Assembly: GCF_003931915.1 (NCBI RefSeq)
Contig: NZ_RSAA01000009.1
Coordinates: forward strand, 62,001 to 126,000
Direction: 5' to 3'
Length of the DNA stretch: 64,000 nucleotides
Origin: Saccharopolyspora rhizosphaerae
GTDB lineage: Bacteria; Actinomycetota; Actinomycetes; Mycobacteriales; Pseudonocardiaceae
This document shows, in pieces, positions 13,012 to 21,234 of the stretch (the stretch's first letter is position 1; every line of letters begins with the position of its first letter). A program made the position numbers and the translations under genes. The notes beneath the pieces are model-generated. The model did not search any database and had not been told where the DNA came from. It was given only the letters and a program-made list of their open reading frames with translations.

Positions 13012-14010
13012 ATGACGCGGATGGTCGACGAGGTGGTCGAGGAGCCTGTGGACGAGGTCGTGCGAAAGCCCGGGGGCGGGTGCGCGACCGCTGTGCTGTC
13101 GCTGCTCACGCTGGGCTTCGCCTGCTGGGCGGCACTGCCGGTGGTGGAACTCGACGTCGACCGCTACACGGTCGCCCTGACCGCGCTGGCCCAGTACGCC
13201 GTGGTCGTCGGGGCCGTGCTGGTGCTGGTCGCGTTGCTGCTGCGGCGCTGGCTGAACGTCCTGGTCGCGCTGCTGGCCACGGCGGCGCTGGCCGGGACCG
13301 TCGCGCCGCGGGCGCTTCCGGACCAGGTCAGCGCCCAGGGCGAGCCGCTGCGGGTGCTGTCGGTCAACGCCTACTTCGGCCGTGCCGAGGCCGCCGCGAT
13401 CGTCGAGCAGGTCCGCGACCGGCGGGTGGACGTGCTCAGCCTGCAGGAGCTCACCCCGGAGCTGGTCGCCGAGCTGGAGCGGGCAGGTCTGTTCGCGGAG
13501 CTGCCGAACCGGGTGCTGCACGCGGGACCGCTGGCCGACGGGACCGGGATCGTCTCCCGCTACCCGCTGCGCGAGCTCGCACTGGTGCCCAGGACCACGC
13601 TGGCGCAACCGTCGGCGCTGGTGGACCTGCCGGTGGGGCGGGACGTCGAGTTCGTGGCCGTGCACCCGATCTACCCGATGGGGGCGGACACGACGCCGGT
13701 GTGGGCGCGGGACATGGTCGCGCTGCCGGAACCGTCGCTGGCCGGCCGTCCGCGGGTGCTGGCGGGCGACTTCAACGCGACCCTCGACCACACGCGGCTG
13801 AAGGACCTCATCGGCCGCGGCTACGTCGACGCCGCGGGGGTGCTGGGCGAGGGGCTGACCCCGACGTGGCCGTCGGGCTGGACGGCGCCGCCGGTGACCA
13901 TCGACCACGTGCTGTCCTCGGGTGGCGTGCTGCCGGCGGACTACGAGGTCGTCGACGTCCCCGGCAGCGACCACAGGGCCGTGTTCACGACCCTGCGCGT
14001 CGCCGGCTGA
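13012..14010 (+). CDS. Membrane-anchored endonuclease/exonuclease/phosphatase-family protein
   Basis: A short acidic N-terminus precedes three hydrophobic segments (about residues 25-100), then an EEP-fold catalytic domain. Metal and catalytic motifs are visible: LSVNAYFGRAE, LQEL, AGDFNATLDH, TIDHVL and GSDHRAV. The family includes nucleases, sphingomyelinases and phosphoinositide phosphatases, so the substrate cannot be told from sequence. If the C-terminal domain faces outward, it may act on extracellular phosphodiesters. ATG 13012 follows GGAGG by five bases. It converges on the heme oxygenase gene with a single base between the stop codons. Confidence 0.85.
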   Translation: MTRMVDEVVEEPVDEVVRKPGGGCATAVLSLLTLGFACWAALPVVELDVDRYTVALTALAQYAVVVGAVLVLVALLLRRWLNVLVALLATAALAGTVAPRALPDQVSAQGEPLRVLSVNAYFGRAEAAAIVEQVRDRRVDVLSLQELTPELVAELERAGLFAELPNRVLHAGPLADGTGIVSRYPLRELALVPRTTLAQPSALVDLPVGRDVEFVAVHPIYPMGADTTPVWARDMVALPEPSLAGRPRVLAGDFNATLDHTRLKDLIGRGYVDAAGVLGEGLTPTWPSGWTAPPVTIDHVLSSGGVLPADYEVVDVPGSDHRAVFTTLRVAG

Positions 14011-14011
14011 C

Positions 14012-14320
14012 TCACTTCTCCGGTTGCGACCCCAGGACGACTTCGAACTCCAGCAGGCTGGAGCCGGACGCCACCGGGTTCTTGCGCTCGCCGGCGTGCG
14101 CCTCCTTGGCCGGGCCGTTGGCCCAGTTCTGGAAGTCCTCCTCGGTCTCCCACTTCGTGTAGACGAAGTAGCGGTTGTCGCCCTTCACCGGGCGCAGCAG
14201 CTCGAAGCCCAGGAAACCGGGCGCGTCGTCGACCGAGCCGTGCCGGGACGCGAAACGCTTCTCCAGCTCCGGGCCGGCACCTTCGGGGACCTCGATCGCG
14301 TTGATCTTCACAACAGCCAT
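14012..14320 (-). CDS. mhuD: Heme-degrading monooxygenase, MhuD/IsdG type
   Basis: A small ferredoxin-like ABM-fold protein. It closely resembles mycobacterial MhuD (Rv3592), a dimeric enzyme that opens heme, releases iron and yields mycobilins rather than biliverdin and CO. The functional residues known for MhuD are all present at the same numbers: Asn7, Arg26, Trp66 and His75 (heme ligand). The C-terminal LLEFEVVLG strand is also shared. Length is 102 residues. Position between clpC and mutY matches mycobacteria, which supports orthology. It would free iron from imported or internal heme. No iron box is visible just upstream. Confidence 0.88.
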   Translation of the reverse strand: MAVVKINAIEVPEGAGPELEKRFASRHGSVDDAPGFLGFELLRPVKGDNRYFVYTKWETEEDFQNWANGPAKEAHAGERKNPVASGSSLLEFEVVLGSQPEK

Positions 14321-14379
14321 GGGCCCAGACTACGAGGTGTCGCCACCAGGCACCGCGTCCGCGTGCACACCCGTCGCGC

Positions 14380-16320
14380 TCAGAGCTCGATCTGCGGGTG
14401 CAGCCGCCCCACGGTCCAGGTGCGCTGCCGGTGCACGACCAGCGTCGTCAGCAGCACTACGGCCAGCAGCACGCTCCCGAGCACGACCAGGTCGCGGTGC
14501 AAGTGCTCGGTCAAGCCACCCGAGATCGTCACCCGCAACCCGTCGACCAGGTAGGTCATCGGCAGGAACGGGTGGATCGTCCGGAACGCCCCGGGCGCGG
14601 TCTCCACCGGGTACAGCCCGCCGGACGCGGTGAGCTGCACGACCAGCAGCACCAGCGACAGCAGACCGCCGACCGCGCCCAGCGCGGTGCGCAGCAGGTG
14701 GTCGATCGACACGAACGTCACCGCGGACAGCGACAGCAGCCCGAGGGTCCACCACACGCTCACCGGGTCCAGCCCCAACCCGAAGTTGACCACCGCGAAG
14801 AGCACCAGCGCGCCCACCACCCCCAGCACCGCGGCGGGGATCAGCCCGGCCAGGGCGACGGTGAACGGGTTGACCCGGTCCGCCATCGCGCGCTGGTTCA
14901 CCGGCTTGAGCAGCAGGTACGCGAACAACCCGAACACCCACAAGGCGATCCCGAAGAAGAACGGCGCCAGGCCGCGCCCGTAGACGTGGGCGGGGTTGAG
15001 GTTGTCCGTGCGGATCTCGGTCGGTGACCCCAGGACGTCGGCCGCGCGGGCGACCTCCGTCGGGTTCGTCGGCGGGATCTTGCCCAGCGCGTCGTCGACC
15101 ACCCCCTTCAGGCCCAGCGAGCCGTCGTGGAGCTGACCGGCCCCGGTCTGCAGCACGTTGCTGCCCGCCACCAGGGAGTTCAGCCCTCCCGTGATGCCCT
15201 GCGAGCCCGACGCGACCTGCGTCGTCCCCGAGTGCAGCGTGTCCACCGGCGCGGTGATCGAGCGGACCCGCTCCTGCAACGGCCCCATGCTCGCCTGCAG
15301 CGCCCGCGCCCGCCGGCTCGCCTCCTCGGCGGTGCGCAACGCCTCGCGCGCCTGCGCGTCGGCCGCCGCAACCCCGGTGGCGACCCGGCCCGAGGTGGCC
15401 AGCGCCTGTTGGTAGGTCGGATCACCGCGCAGGCCCGGGTGCGCGGCGCCGAGCCGCTGCACCGCTGAGAACCCTTCGGCCGCTTGCTGTTCCAGCACGG
15501 CCGTGGCGGTGGAGATCGAGGACAGGCCACCGACGGCCACGCTGCTGGCGTTGACCAACGAGTTCACCGCGCCCGGCAGCTGGCCGGAGGTGAAGTCGGC
15601 GACGCTGCCCAGCTGCCGGTCCAGCTGAGCGGTCGCCTGCGAGATGTCCCGGACACCGTGGGAGACCAGGCTCGTGCCGTCCCGCACTCCGCCGAGCCCG
15701 CGGGTGAGCGCTGCCGTGCCCTGCTGGCCCAGCGCGGTGCCGTCCACAAGCTTCTTCGACGCCTCCGACGCGGCCTGCAGCTTCTCCCGCACCTGGCCGA
15801 GCTCGCCGTAGAGGGCGCGGGCGTAGCTGGCGTGCGCGGCGGCGTTGACCTGGTTCTGCAGCTCGACCTTGACGGTGTCGGCCATGATCCCGGCGATGAA
15901 GCCGTTCGCGTCGTTCTTGGTCAGCCGCACGGCCGCGCGCTGCGGATTTCCGTCGGCGGCCGCCGCGAGCTTGGCGCTGAAGTCGGTCGGCACCTCGATG
16001 ATGAAGTAGTAGCGCCCCTCGGCGAGCCCGCGACGTGCCTCGGTGCCGCGCACGAACCGCCAGTCGAAGACGTCGTTGACCTTGAGCTGCCTGAGGAACT
16101 GCACGCCCGCGTCGAGGTGCTCGCCGTTCCGGTCCACCGGCAGGTCGTTGTTGACCACCGCCACCGGAACCCGGTCGAGCTTGCCGTAGGGGTCCCAGTT
16201 CGACCACAGGTACAGCGACCCGTACAGCAGGGGTACCAGGACCAGGACGAGCGGGACCAGCCGGAGCAGCGGTCCGCGGAAGCGCCGCAGTTCCAGCCAC
16301 GCGAGCCGAACGGCCTTCAC
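14380..16320 (-). CDS. YhgE/Pip-family membrane protein (ABC-2-like)
   Basis: A 646-residue protein with one N-terminal membrane span, a long extracytoplasmic region (about residues 60-430) rich in Ala, Ser and Gln with predicted coiled-coil character, and five or six C-terminal spans. This is the YhgE/Pip layout, related to ABC-2 exporters and to the phage-infection protein Pip. The opening residues (AWLELRRFRGP) and the LPMTYLVDGLR motif near the end are typical. The GTG start at 16320 overlaps the stop of the ATPase-like gene by four bases, so the two are coupled. It probably exports or moves an envelope component, substrate unknown. Translation in a longer upstream frame is rejected. Confidence 0.85.
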   Translation of the reverse strand: MKAVRLAWLELRRFRGPLLRLVPLVLVLVPLLYGSLYLWSNWDPYGKLDRVPVAVVNNDLPVDRNGEHLDAGVQFLRQLKVNDVFDWRFVRGTEARRGLAEGRYYFIIEVPTDFSAKLAAAADGNPQRAAVRLTKNDANGFIAGIMADTVKVELQNQVNAAAHASYARALYGELGQVREKLQAASEASKKLVDGTALGQQGTAALTRGLGGVRDGTSLVSHGVRDISQATAQLDRQLGSVADFTSGQLPGAVNSLVNASSVAVGGLSSISTATAVLEQQAAEGFSAVQRLGAAHPGLRGDPTYQQALATSGRVATGVAAADAQAREALRTAEEASRRARALQASMGPLQERVRSITAPVDTLHSGTTQVASGSQGITGGLNSLVAGSNVLQTGAGQLHDGSLGLKGVVDDALGKIPPTNPTEVARAADVLGSPTEIRTDNLNPAHVYGRGLAPFFFGIALWVFGLFAYLLLKPVNQRAMADRVNPFTVALAGLIPAAVLGVVGALVLFAVVNFGLGLDPVSVWWTLGLLSLSAVTFVSIDHLLRTALGAVGGLLSLVLLVVQLTASGGLYPVETAPGAFRTIHPFLPMTYLVDGLRVTISGGLTEHLHRDLVVLGSVLLAVVLLTTLVVHRQRTWTVGRLHPQIEL

Positions 16321-16997
16321 CTGCCGACCTTTTCCGGCAGGGGGATCTCCGCGGTCGGGTCGTAGGACCGGCCCGCGGGCAGCCGCACCACGTCCACGTC
16401 CCCGGCAGGCCGGTCGGTGGAGCTGGCGATCACCGTCATCCCGATGCGCGAGACCTCGTGCAGCGCCGCCCACACCCGGGCCCGGCCGGACTGGGTGAGC
16501 CCGGCTTCGACGTCGTCCACCACGATCCCGGCGGGCGCCGGGGCGGCAGCCAGGCCGACCGCCAGCAGCAACCGCTCCTCCGGCGGCAGCTCACCGATCA
16601 GCAGCGAGCGGTCCACGTCGAGCCCGACGAGCTCCAGACCCAGCTCGACGGAAGCCTTGTTGGTGCCGCTGATCAGCCGACGCTCGGTGATCGCCTCCCG
16701 CACCCGGTGCCGCTCCTCCAGCTCGCAGCCGGGGCGGATCCGCGCCGGGCGGATCAGCTTGCGCACCATGCGCGCTTTGCGCGGCAGCGGGAGACCGTCC
16801 ACGTCCAGCTCGCCGGTGATGGTCCGCAACCGCCCGCTCAGCACCAGCAGCAGCGACGTGCGCCCGGAACCGCTGGGCCCGGCCACCACGGTCAGCGAGC
16901 CGGGTTCGACGCGGAAGTCCAGGTTGGCGAAGACGACGCCGCGAGGCCCTCTCACGGCGATCCCGCGGGCGAGGATTCCCGCGCCGAGGACGTACAT
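16317..16997 (-). CDS. Degenerate ABC-type ATPase paired with YhgE/Pip protein
   Basis: An ABC-like nucleotide-binding domain of 226 residues in which several catalytic elements are altered. Walker A reads GPSGSGRTS, with Arg46 in place of the lysine. The signature region reads GELPPEERLLL instead of LSGGQ. Walker B ends IVVDD, with Asp162 where the catalytic Glu is expected, and the switch region VIASSTD lacks histidine. It may bind nucleotide without efficient hydrolysis, or act as a structural partner. The ATG at 16997 has GGGGAGGG four bases upstream. It is translationally coupled to the membrane gene that follows. Confidence 0.8.
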   Translation of the reverse strand: MYVLGAGILARGIAVRGPRGVVFANLDFRVEPGSLTVVAGPSGSGRTSLLLVLSGRLRTITGELDVDGLPLPRKARMVRKLIRPARIRPGCELEERHRVREAITERRLISGTNKASVELGLELVGLDVDRSLLIGELPPEERLLLAVGLAAAPAPAGIVVDDVEAGLTQSGRARVWAALHEVSRIGMTVIASSTDRPAGDVDVVRLPAGRSYDPTAEIPLPEKVGR

Positions 16998-17154
16998 GAA
17001 CCCTCCCCTTCGCGTAGTGGAGGTGATGCACGTCCAAAGTGGCCGCTAGATCCAGTCTCGGCAACTTCAGCGGCGGGTTCGCATCAGCCCGGCTCGGTCG
17101 TGCGGGGCGCGCGAACTCCCGCCGTGGAGCCGATCCGGCGGTGCGCCCGAAGGA

Positions 17155-17667
17155 CTACCCGGTCCGCACGAGGGTGTCGGATTCGCCGGTGCGGGTGTCG
17201 AGGACCGCGAGCTCGCGGACCGCTGCTCGCACCGGTTCGGGTGGGAGCAGCGTCGCGAACCCAGTGGCGAGCTGGTCGTCGTCCAGGTTCTTGGCCAGCA
17301 CGCAGCAGGGGATCCAGGCGCCGGGGAAGTAGTAGGCCGACGGGTTCTTGACCTTGCCGGCCAGCACGTCGTGCACCGCCGAGTGCACCGCCAGCAGCTC
17401 GGTGTCGACGACCGCGCTCAGCAGCAGCATCCGCTCGTCGCCGGGCACCGTGCCCAAGGTGTGCAGCCACAGGTCGGGGACGGACAGCAGCTCCAGATCC
17501 GAGCGCAGCGCCGCGCGCGTGCGGTCCGGGATGCCGCCGGCGAGCGCCAACGTCACGCCCGGTCGGGTGCCGGCAGTGGGAATCCCCGCTGTGACGAGGC
17601 GTTCTCGCAGGTCCTGGATCTGCGACTCGGTCTTCTCGTCGAAGTGGCACACCAGCGCGTCGGCCAT
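17155..17667 (-). CDS. 2H-phosphoesterase-like (2'-5' RNA ligase fold) protein with lost active-site histidines
   Basis: The 170-residue protein starts MADALVCHFD and resembles actinobacterial 2'-5' RNA ligase-family proteins of the 2H phosphoesterase superfamily. These normally carry two H-x-T/S motifs. At the expected places this protein reads RPGVTLAL (Gly37 for the first His) and WIPCCVLAKNLDDDQL (Cys121-Cys122-Val123 for the second H-C-T). Flanking family sequence is well kept, so it may be a non-catalytic binding protein. Its ATG overlaps the mutY stop in TGATG and GGGGAG lies upstream, so it is translated with mutY. Confidence 0.72.
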   Translation of the reverse strand: MADALVCHFDEKTESQIQDLRERLVTAGIPTAGTRPGVTLALAGGIPDRTRAALRSDLELLSVPDLWLHTLGTVPGDERMLLLSAVVDTELLAVHSAVHDVLAGKVKNPSAYYFPGAWIPCCVLAKNLDDDQLATGFATLLPPEPVRAAVRELAVLDTRTGESDTLVRTG

Positions 17668-18569
17668 CAGCACTCCCCGGGAAGCGCGAACCGCCCGTCG
17701 TCGGTCTGCTCGACCAGGCCGTCCACCAGCAGCGAGTCCAGGCACCGGTCGCGCTGACCGGCCTCGTCCCAGGCCGCGTCGAGCTGCTCGCGGGTGACCG
17801 GTCCGGTCGCGCCTCGCAGGACGTCGAGCAGCCTGCCGCGCACCTGGCGGTCGGTGCCCGCGAACTTCTGGACCTTCTTCGGCGGACCCGCGTAGGCCGG
17901 GCGCCCGTTGTGCTGCCACGCGCAGTCGGCGGCGATCGGGCACCGCTCGCAGCTCGGCGAGCGGACCGTGCACACGACCTGCCCGAGCTCCATCAACGCC
18001 GCCGACAGCGTTGCGGCGGGCCGGTCCTCGGCGGGCAGCAGGGCGTCCACGTCGGCCAGGTCGCGCTTGGTCGAGGGCGGGCCCGCGTCCCCTGCGCCGT
18101 GCACCGCCCGGGCCACGACACGGCGGACGTTGGTGTCGACGACCGGAGCGCGCTTGCCGTAGGCGAAGGCCGCCACCGCGCGGGCGGTGTAGGAGCCGAT
18201 GCCGGGCAGCGCGAGCAGGGTGTCCACGTCGGACGGAACGACGTCGTCGTGCTCGGCGGCGATCGTGGCCGCGGCCTCGTGCAGCCGCAGCGCGCGGCGC
18301 GGGTAGCCGAGCTTGCCCCACGCGCGCAGCACTTCTCCCTGCGACTCGGCGGCCAGGTCGGAAGGACGCGGCCAGCGGCGCATCCACTCCTCCCAGATCG
18401 GCTGCACGCGGTTGACCGGTGTCTGCTGCAGCATCGTCTCGCTGACCAGCACACCCCAGCCGGTCACGCCCGCAGCGCGCCAGGGCAGCGGGCGCGCGGT
18501 GGCGGTGAACCAGTCGGCCAGCGCGTCGAGGTCGAGCCGGGTGTCGGCGGTGGTGGTGGGACTGTTCAT
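17667..18569 (-). CDS. mutY: A/G-specific adenine DNA glycosylase
   Basis: Removes adenine mispaired with 8-oxoguanine or G, protecting a GC-rich genome from oxidation-induced transversions. The HhH-GPD fold shows Glu44 (SETMLQQT), the helix-hairpin-helix LPGIGSYTA, catalytic Asp145 (VVDTNVRR) and a 4Fe-4S loop with Cys200, 207, 210 and 216 spaced C-x6-C-x2-C-x5-C. At 300 residues it is somewhat shorter than the E. coli enzyme. The C-terminal MutT-like domain is reduced to a winged-helix-like segment. ATG 18569 has GGAG five bases upstream. It overlaps the 2H-like gene by one base. Confidence 0.95.
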   Translation of the reverse strand: MNSPTTTADTRLDLDALADWFTATARPLPWRAAGVTGWGVLVSETMLQQTPVNRVQPIWEEWMRRWPRPSDLAAESQGEVLRAWGKLGYPRRALRLHEAAATIAAEHDDVVPSDVDTLLALPGIGSYTARAVAAFAYGKRAPVVDTNVRRVVARAVHGAGDAGPPSTKRDLADVDALLPAEDRPAATLSAALMELGQVVCTVRSPSCERCPIAADCAWQHNGRPAYAGPPKKVQKFAGTDRQVRGRLLDVLRGATGPVTREQLDAAWDEAGQRDRCLDSLLVDGLVEQTDDGRFALPGEC

Positions 18570-18694
18570 GGCGTCTCCAGATACTGCCAGGCGGCCGGTG
18601 ATCGCCCGGAAGAAGGCCGGTGATCACCGTCCGCAGCAGCGGATACGCCCCATCGGGCGATCATCGGCAAGCCTGTTCGGCCTAGTACGCGGGT

Positions 18695-18700
18695 TAGTGT
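18695..18700 (+). promoter_or_regulatory. -10 box of leaderless transcript
   Basis: TAGTGT ends seven bases before the GTG at 18708, which has no ribosome-binding site. The pattern is the same as for lysS. Confidence 0.5.
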
Positions 18701-18707
18701 CAGTTTC

Positions 18708-19304
18708 GTGTTTGATCCGAACGGTCCGTTGCCGCCCGCGGTGTACTGGCGTCGCCGCGCGGTGGCGATCTCGATGTCAGTGGTCGTGGTGGCGTCGCTC
18801 GTGTGGGGCGTGGTCGCGCTGGCGGGCCGCTCCGGCGAGCCGGACGCGGTCGAGCGGAAGGCGGCCGGAGCACCCGGGCAACCCGTGGCGGTGGCCGCCG
18901 ACAGCAGTCCGCAGGCCTGCCCCGACGAGGCGATGCGCGTCGCCGCCGAGGCCGGGCAACCCGAGTTCCGGGTGGGCGAGCGGATCGCGCTCGCCGGCGT
19001 GGTCACCAACACCAGCCCGCGCCCGTGCCTGCGCGACCTCAACCGGATGCTCCGTGAGATCGAGGTGACCACTCCGGCCGGACGGCACGTCTGGTCCAGC
19101 AACGACTGCTACGCCGAGTCGACCAACGAGCAGCCCGTCCTCGAACCCGGGAAACCAGTGCGCAACGACGTCCTGTGGGCCGGCCTGACCTCCGCGCCCG
19201 GCTGCGTCGCCCGGCAGGACCGCGTCCCACCCGGCGACTACGTGGCCGTCGCCAGGCTCACCTCGCTCACCAGCGCACCCGTCCCGTTCCGGGTCGTGCC
19301 CTGA
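18708..19304 (+). CDS. Conserved membrane-anchored hypothetical protein
   Basis: A 198-residue protein with a proline-containing cytoplasmic start (FDPNGPLPPAVYWRRR), one membrane span near residues 20-40 and an extracytoplasmic domain with four cysteines (in SPQACPDEAM, PRPCLRDL, NDCYAES and APGCVAR) that could form disulfides. The fold looks like a beta-sandwich ending in PFRVVP. Its place between mutY and radA suggests the counterpart of mycobacterial Rv3587c, a membrane protein of unknown function (synteny inference). The GTG start has a TAGTGT box seven bases upstream. Confidence 0.75.
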   Translation: MFDPNGPLPPAVYWRRRAVAISMSVVVVASLVWGVVALAGRSGEPDAVERKAAGAPGQPVAVAADSSPQACPDEAMRVAAEAGQPEFRVGERIALAGVVTNTSPRPCLRDLNRMLREIEVTTPAGRHVWSSNDCYAESTNEQPVLEPGKPVRNDVLWAGLTSAPGCVARQDRVPPGDYVAVARLTSLTSAPVPFRVVP

Positions 19305-19404
19305 GGCGTTCGCAGAACCGCCCCGCTCAGCGGTGCCGGTAGGAGGAACGGAAGGGGAGAGCACACCGGATCCGTGGACGCCCCTCGCCGCTCCTGGGAG
19401 CGTC

Positions 19405-19452
19405 GTCTCCGCGTCTCCGCGTCTCCGCGTCTCCGCGTCTCCGCGTCTCCGT
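19405..19452. repeat. 8-bp tandem repeat GTCTCCGC
   Basis: Five perfect copies of GTCTCCGC plus a sixth ending in T, in direct head-to-tail order. An 8-bp period is not a codon multiple and the array lies outside genes. It is a candidate variable-number locus. Confidence 0.9.
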
Positions 19453-19470
19453 CTCGGTCCACGTCCCCGC

Positions 19471-19523
19471 GTGCTCGCCACGAAGCCGCTGGCGAAGCTG
19501 CGGCGGTGCCGACTGAGTCCCAC
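19471..19523 (+). repeat. Dispersed intergenic repeat, copy A
   Basis: About 52 bp sharing GTGCTCGCCACGA, GCCGCT, CTGCGGCGGTGC and CTGAGTCC in the same order with copy B at 35820-35873, about 85 percent identical by eye. GCCGC and GCGGC arms inside could form a small hairpin. Confidence 0.65.
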
Positions 19524-19649
19524 GTTCGAACTTCGCGCGAAGTCCGACGAGGAACTCCGGGCCTCGAACTTCGCGCGAGTTCGAACGCAGAACGCGGCTG
19601 CGCGGGCGCAGGAGGCTCGGACGCGGCTTCGCCGGTGCTCGTGGAGTCT

Positions 19650-21041
19650 TCAGCCGGATGCCTGCTTGCGGCGGCGGACCAGCTTCAGGGCGTCCTTGAT
19701 CGTCGCTACCTCGGTGACCTTGATGCCCTTGGGCACCGGTCCCGGGTCCGGCGGCACCAGCGCCCGGTCGAAGCCGAGGCGTGCGGCCTCCGCCAGACGG
19801 CGTCCGACGCCGTTGACCCTGCGGATCTCGCCCGCCAGCCCGACCTCGCCGATCACCACGAGGTTCGGCGGCAGCGGGCGTCCGGTCTGCGAGGACGCGA
19901 CCGCCATCGCGATGGCCAGGTCCGCGGCCGGCTCGCCGATCTTGGTGCCGCCGACCGTCGCGGCGAACACGTCGTGCGAGCCGGTCGGGATGTGGCCGTG
20001 CTTGCCGAGCACCGCGAGCATCATCGACACCCGCGCCGAGTCCAGGCCGCTCACCGACCGGCGCGGCATCGCCATCTCGGTCTTCATCAGCAGCGCCTGG
20101 ATCTCCACCAGCAGCGGCCGCTTGCCCTCGACCATGACCGTGACCGCGGTGCCGTCCACGGCCGCTTCCTGGCGGTTGATGAACAAGCCCGACGGGTCCG
20201 GGACCTCGGCGATGCCGTCGTCGCGCTGCTCGAAGCAGCCGACCTCGTCGGACGGGCCGAACCGGTTCTTCACGCCGCGCAGCATGCGCAGCGAGGAGTG
20301 CCGGTCGCCCTCGAACTGCAGCACCACGTCCACCAGGTGCTCCAGCACGCGCGGACCGGCGACCGCGCCGTCCTTGGTGACGTGCCCGACCAGCACGACC
20401 GGCAGCCCGCGCTCCTTGGCCAGCGCCACCAGCGCGGTCGTCACCGCCCGCACCTGGGTCACGCCGCCCGGGCTGCCCTCGGCGTCCGGGGACTGGACGG
20501 TCTGCACGGAGTCGACGATGAGCAGGCCGGGCTTGACCGCGTCGACGTGCCCCAGCACCGACGACAGGTCGCTCTCAGCGCCCAGGAAGAGCTCGGGGTG
20601 CACCGAGTCGGTCCGCTCGGCCCGCAGCCGCACCTGGCCCGCGGACTCCTCGCCGGTGACGTACAGCGACGCTCCGGGTGAGGCTCCCGAGGCCCAGCGG
20701 TGCGCGACCTCCAGCAGGAGTGTGCTCTTGCCCACACCGGGCTCGCCCGCGAGCAGCACCACGGCCCCGGGCACGATCCCGCCGCCCAGCACCCGGTCGA
20801 GCTCGCCGATGCCGGTCGAGACCGAGCGCGCGGAGTCCAGGTCGACCTCGGCGATCGGCCGCGCCGGAGTGCTCGGCGCCCCGGCCGAGACCTTGGCCAG
20901 CGCGGGCCGGGCGGGTGCGGCCTCCTCGATCGTTCCCCAGGCCTGGCAGCCGGGGCACCGGCCCACCCACTTGGCCACCTCGTGGCCGCAATCGGCGCAG
21001 CGGAAGGCGGGGCGCGAAGAACGGGAGGTCTTGGAAGGCAC
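19650..21041 (-). CDS. radA: DNA repair protein RadA (Sms)
   Basis: A hexameric DNA-stimulated ATPase that drives branch migration in recombinational repair. It begins with a C4 zinc finger (Cys15, 18, 29, 32). The RecA-like domain has Walker A GEPGVGKST near residue 98, the RadA-specific KNRFG motif follows, and a C-terminal Lon-like domain holds GTKIGEPAADLAIAMA. Length is 463 residues. The GTG start at 21041 has TAGCCT six bases upstream and no ribosome-binding site, suggesting a leaderless message. The neighbour usually found downstream, disA, is missing. The lipoprotein gene lies upstream on the same strand, 193 nt away. Confidence 0.96.
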   Translation of the reverse strand: MPSKTSRSSRPAFRCADCGHEVAKWVGRCPGCQAWGTIEEAAPARPALAKVSAGAPSTPARPIAEVDLDSARSVSTGIGELDRVLGGGIVPGAVVLLAGEPGVGKSTLLLEVAHRWASGASPGASLYVTGEESAGQVRLRAERTDSVHPELFLGAESDLSSVLGHVDAVKPGLLIVDSVQTVQSPDAEGSPGGVTQVRAVTTALVALAKERGLPVVLVGHVTKDGAVAGPRVLEHLVDVVLQFEGDRHSSLRMLRGVKNRFGPSDEVGCFEQRDDGIAEVPDPSGLFINRQEAAVDGTAVTVMVEGKRPLLVEIQALLMKTEMAMPRRSVSGLDSARVSMMLAVLGKHGHIPTGSHDVFAATVGGTKIGEPAADLAIAMAVASSQTGRPLPPNLVVIGEVGLAGEIRRVNGVGRRLAEAARLGFDRALVPPDPGPVPKGIKVTEVATIKDALKLVRRRKQASG

Positions 21042-21234
21042 GCCGGGAGGCTATCCACCCGCCCCGACGATCACGGCTGCGGACTCGCGGGCGCGCCTCG
21101 GCGGGTGACCTGGACCACCGCGAAGAACGTCCGGCTCGTCATGGCCGGAGCCGGTCCGGGGGTGCGCGAAGGGGCCTGGACGCGCTGGAGCCCGGGGCGG
21201 TGGCCGCCCCGGGCTCCAGTCGAGTTCTGCTGGG

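Larger units (their letters stand above)
19305..19649. other. Gene-free stretch where disA is expected
   Basis: 345 bp lie between two convergent genes. They hold the GTCTCCGC tandem array, one copy of a dispersed 52-bp repeat (19471-19523), and two copies of CGAACTTCGCGCGA (near 19526 and 19565). The first of these lies within the perfect palindrome ACTTCGCGCGAAGT. The palindromes could terminate radA. No reading frame here looks like a gene. In mycobacteria and many actinobacteria disA occupies this side of radA. Confidence 0.55.

Noticed and set aside
19405..19452. CRISPR-like array
   Set aside because: Units are 8 bp with no spacers and no cas genes nearby, so it is a simple tandem repeat.
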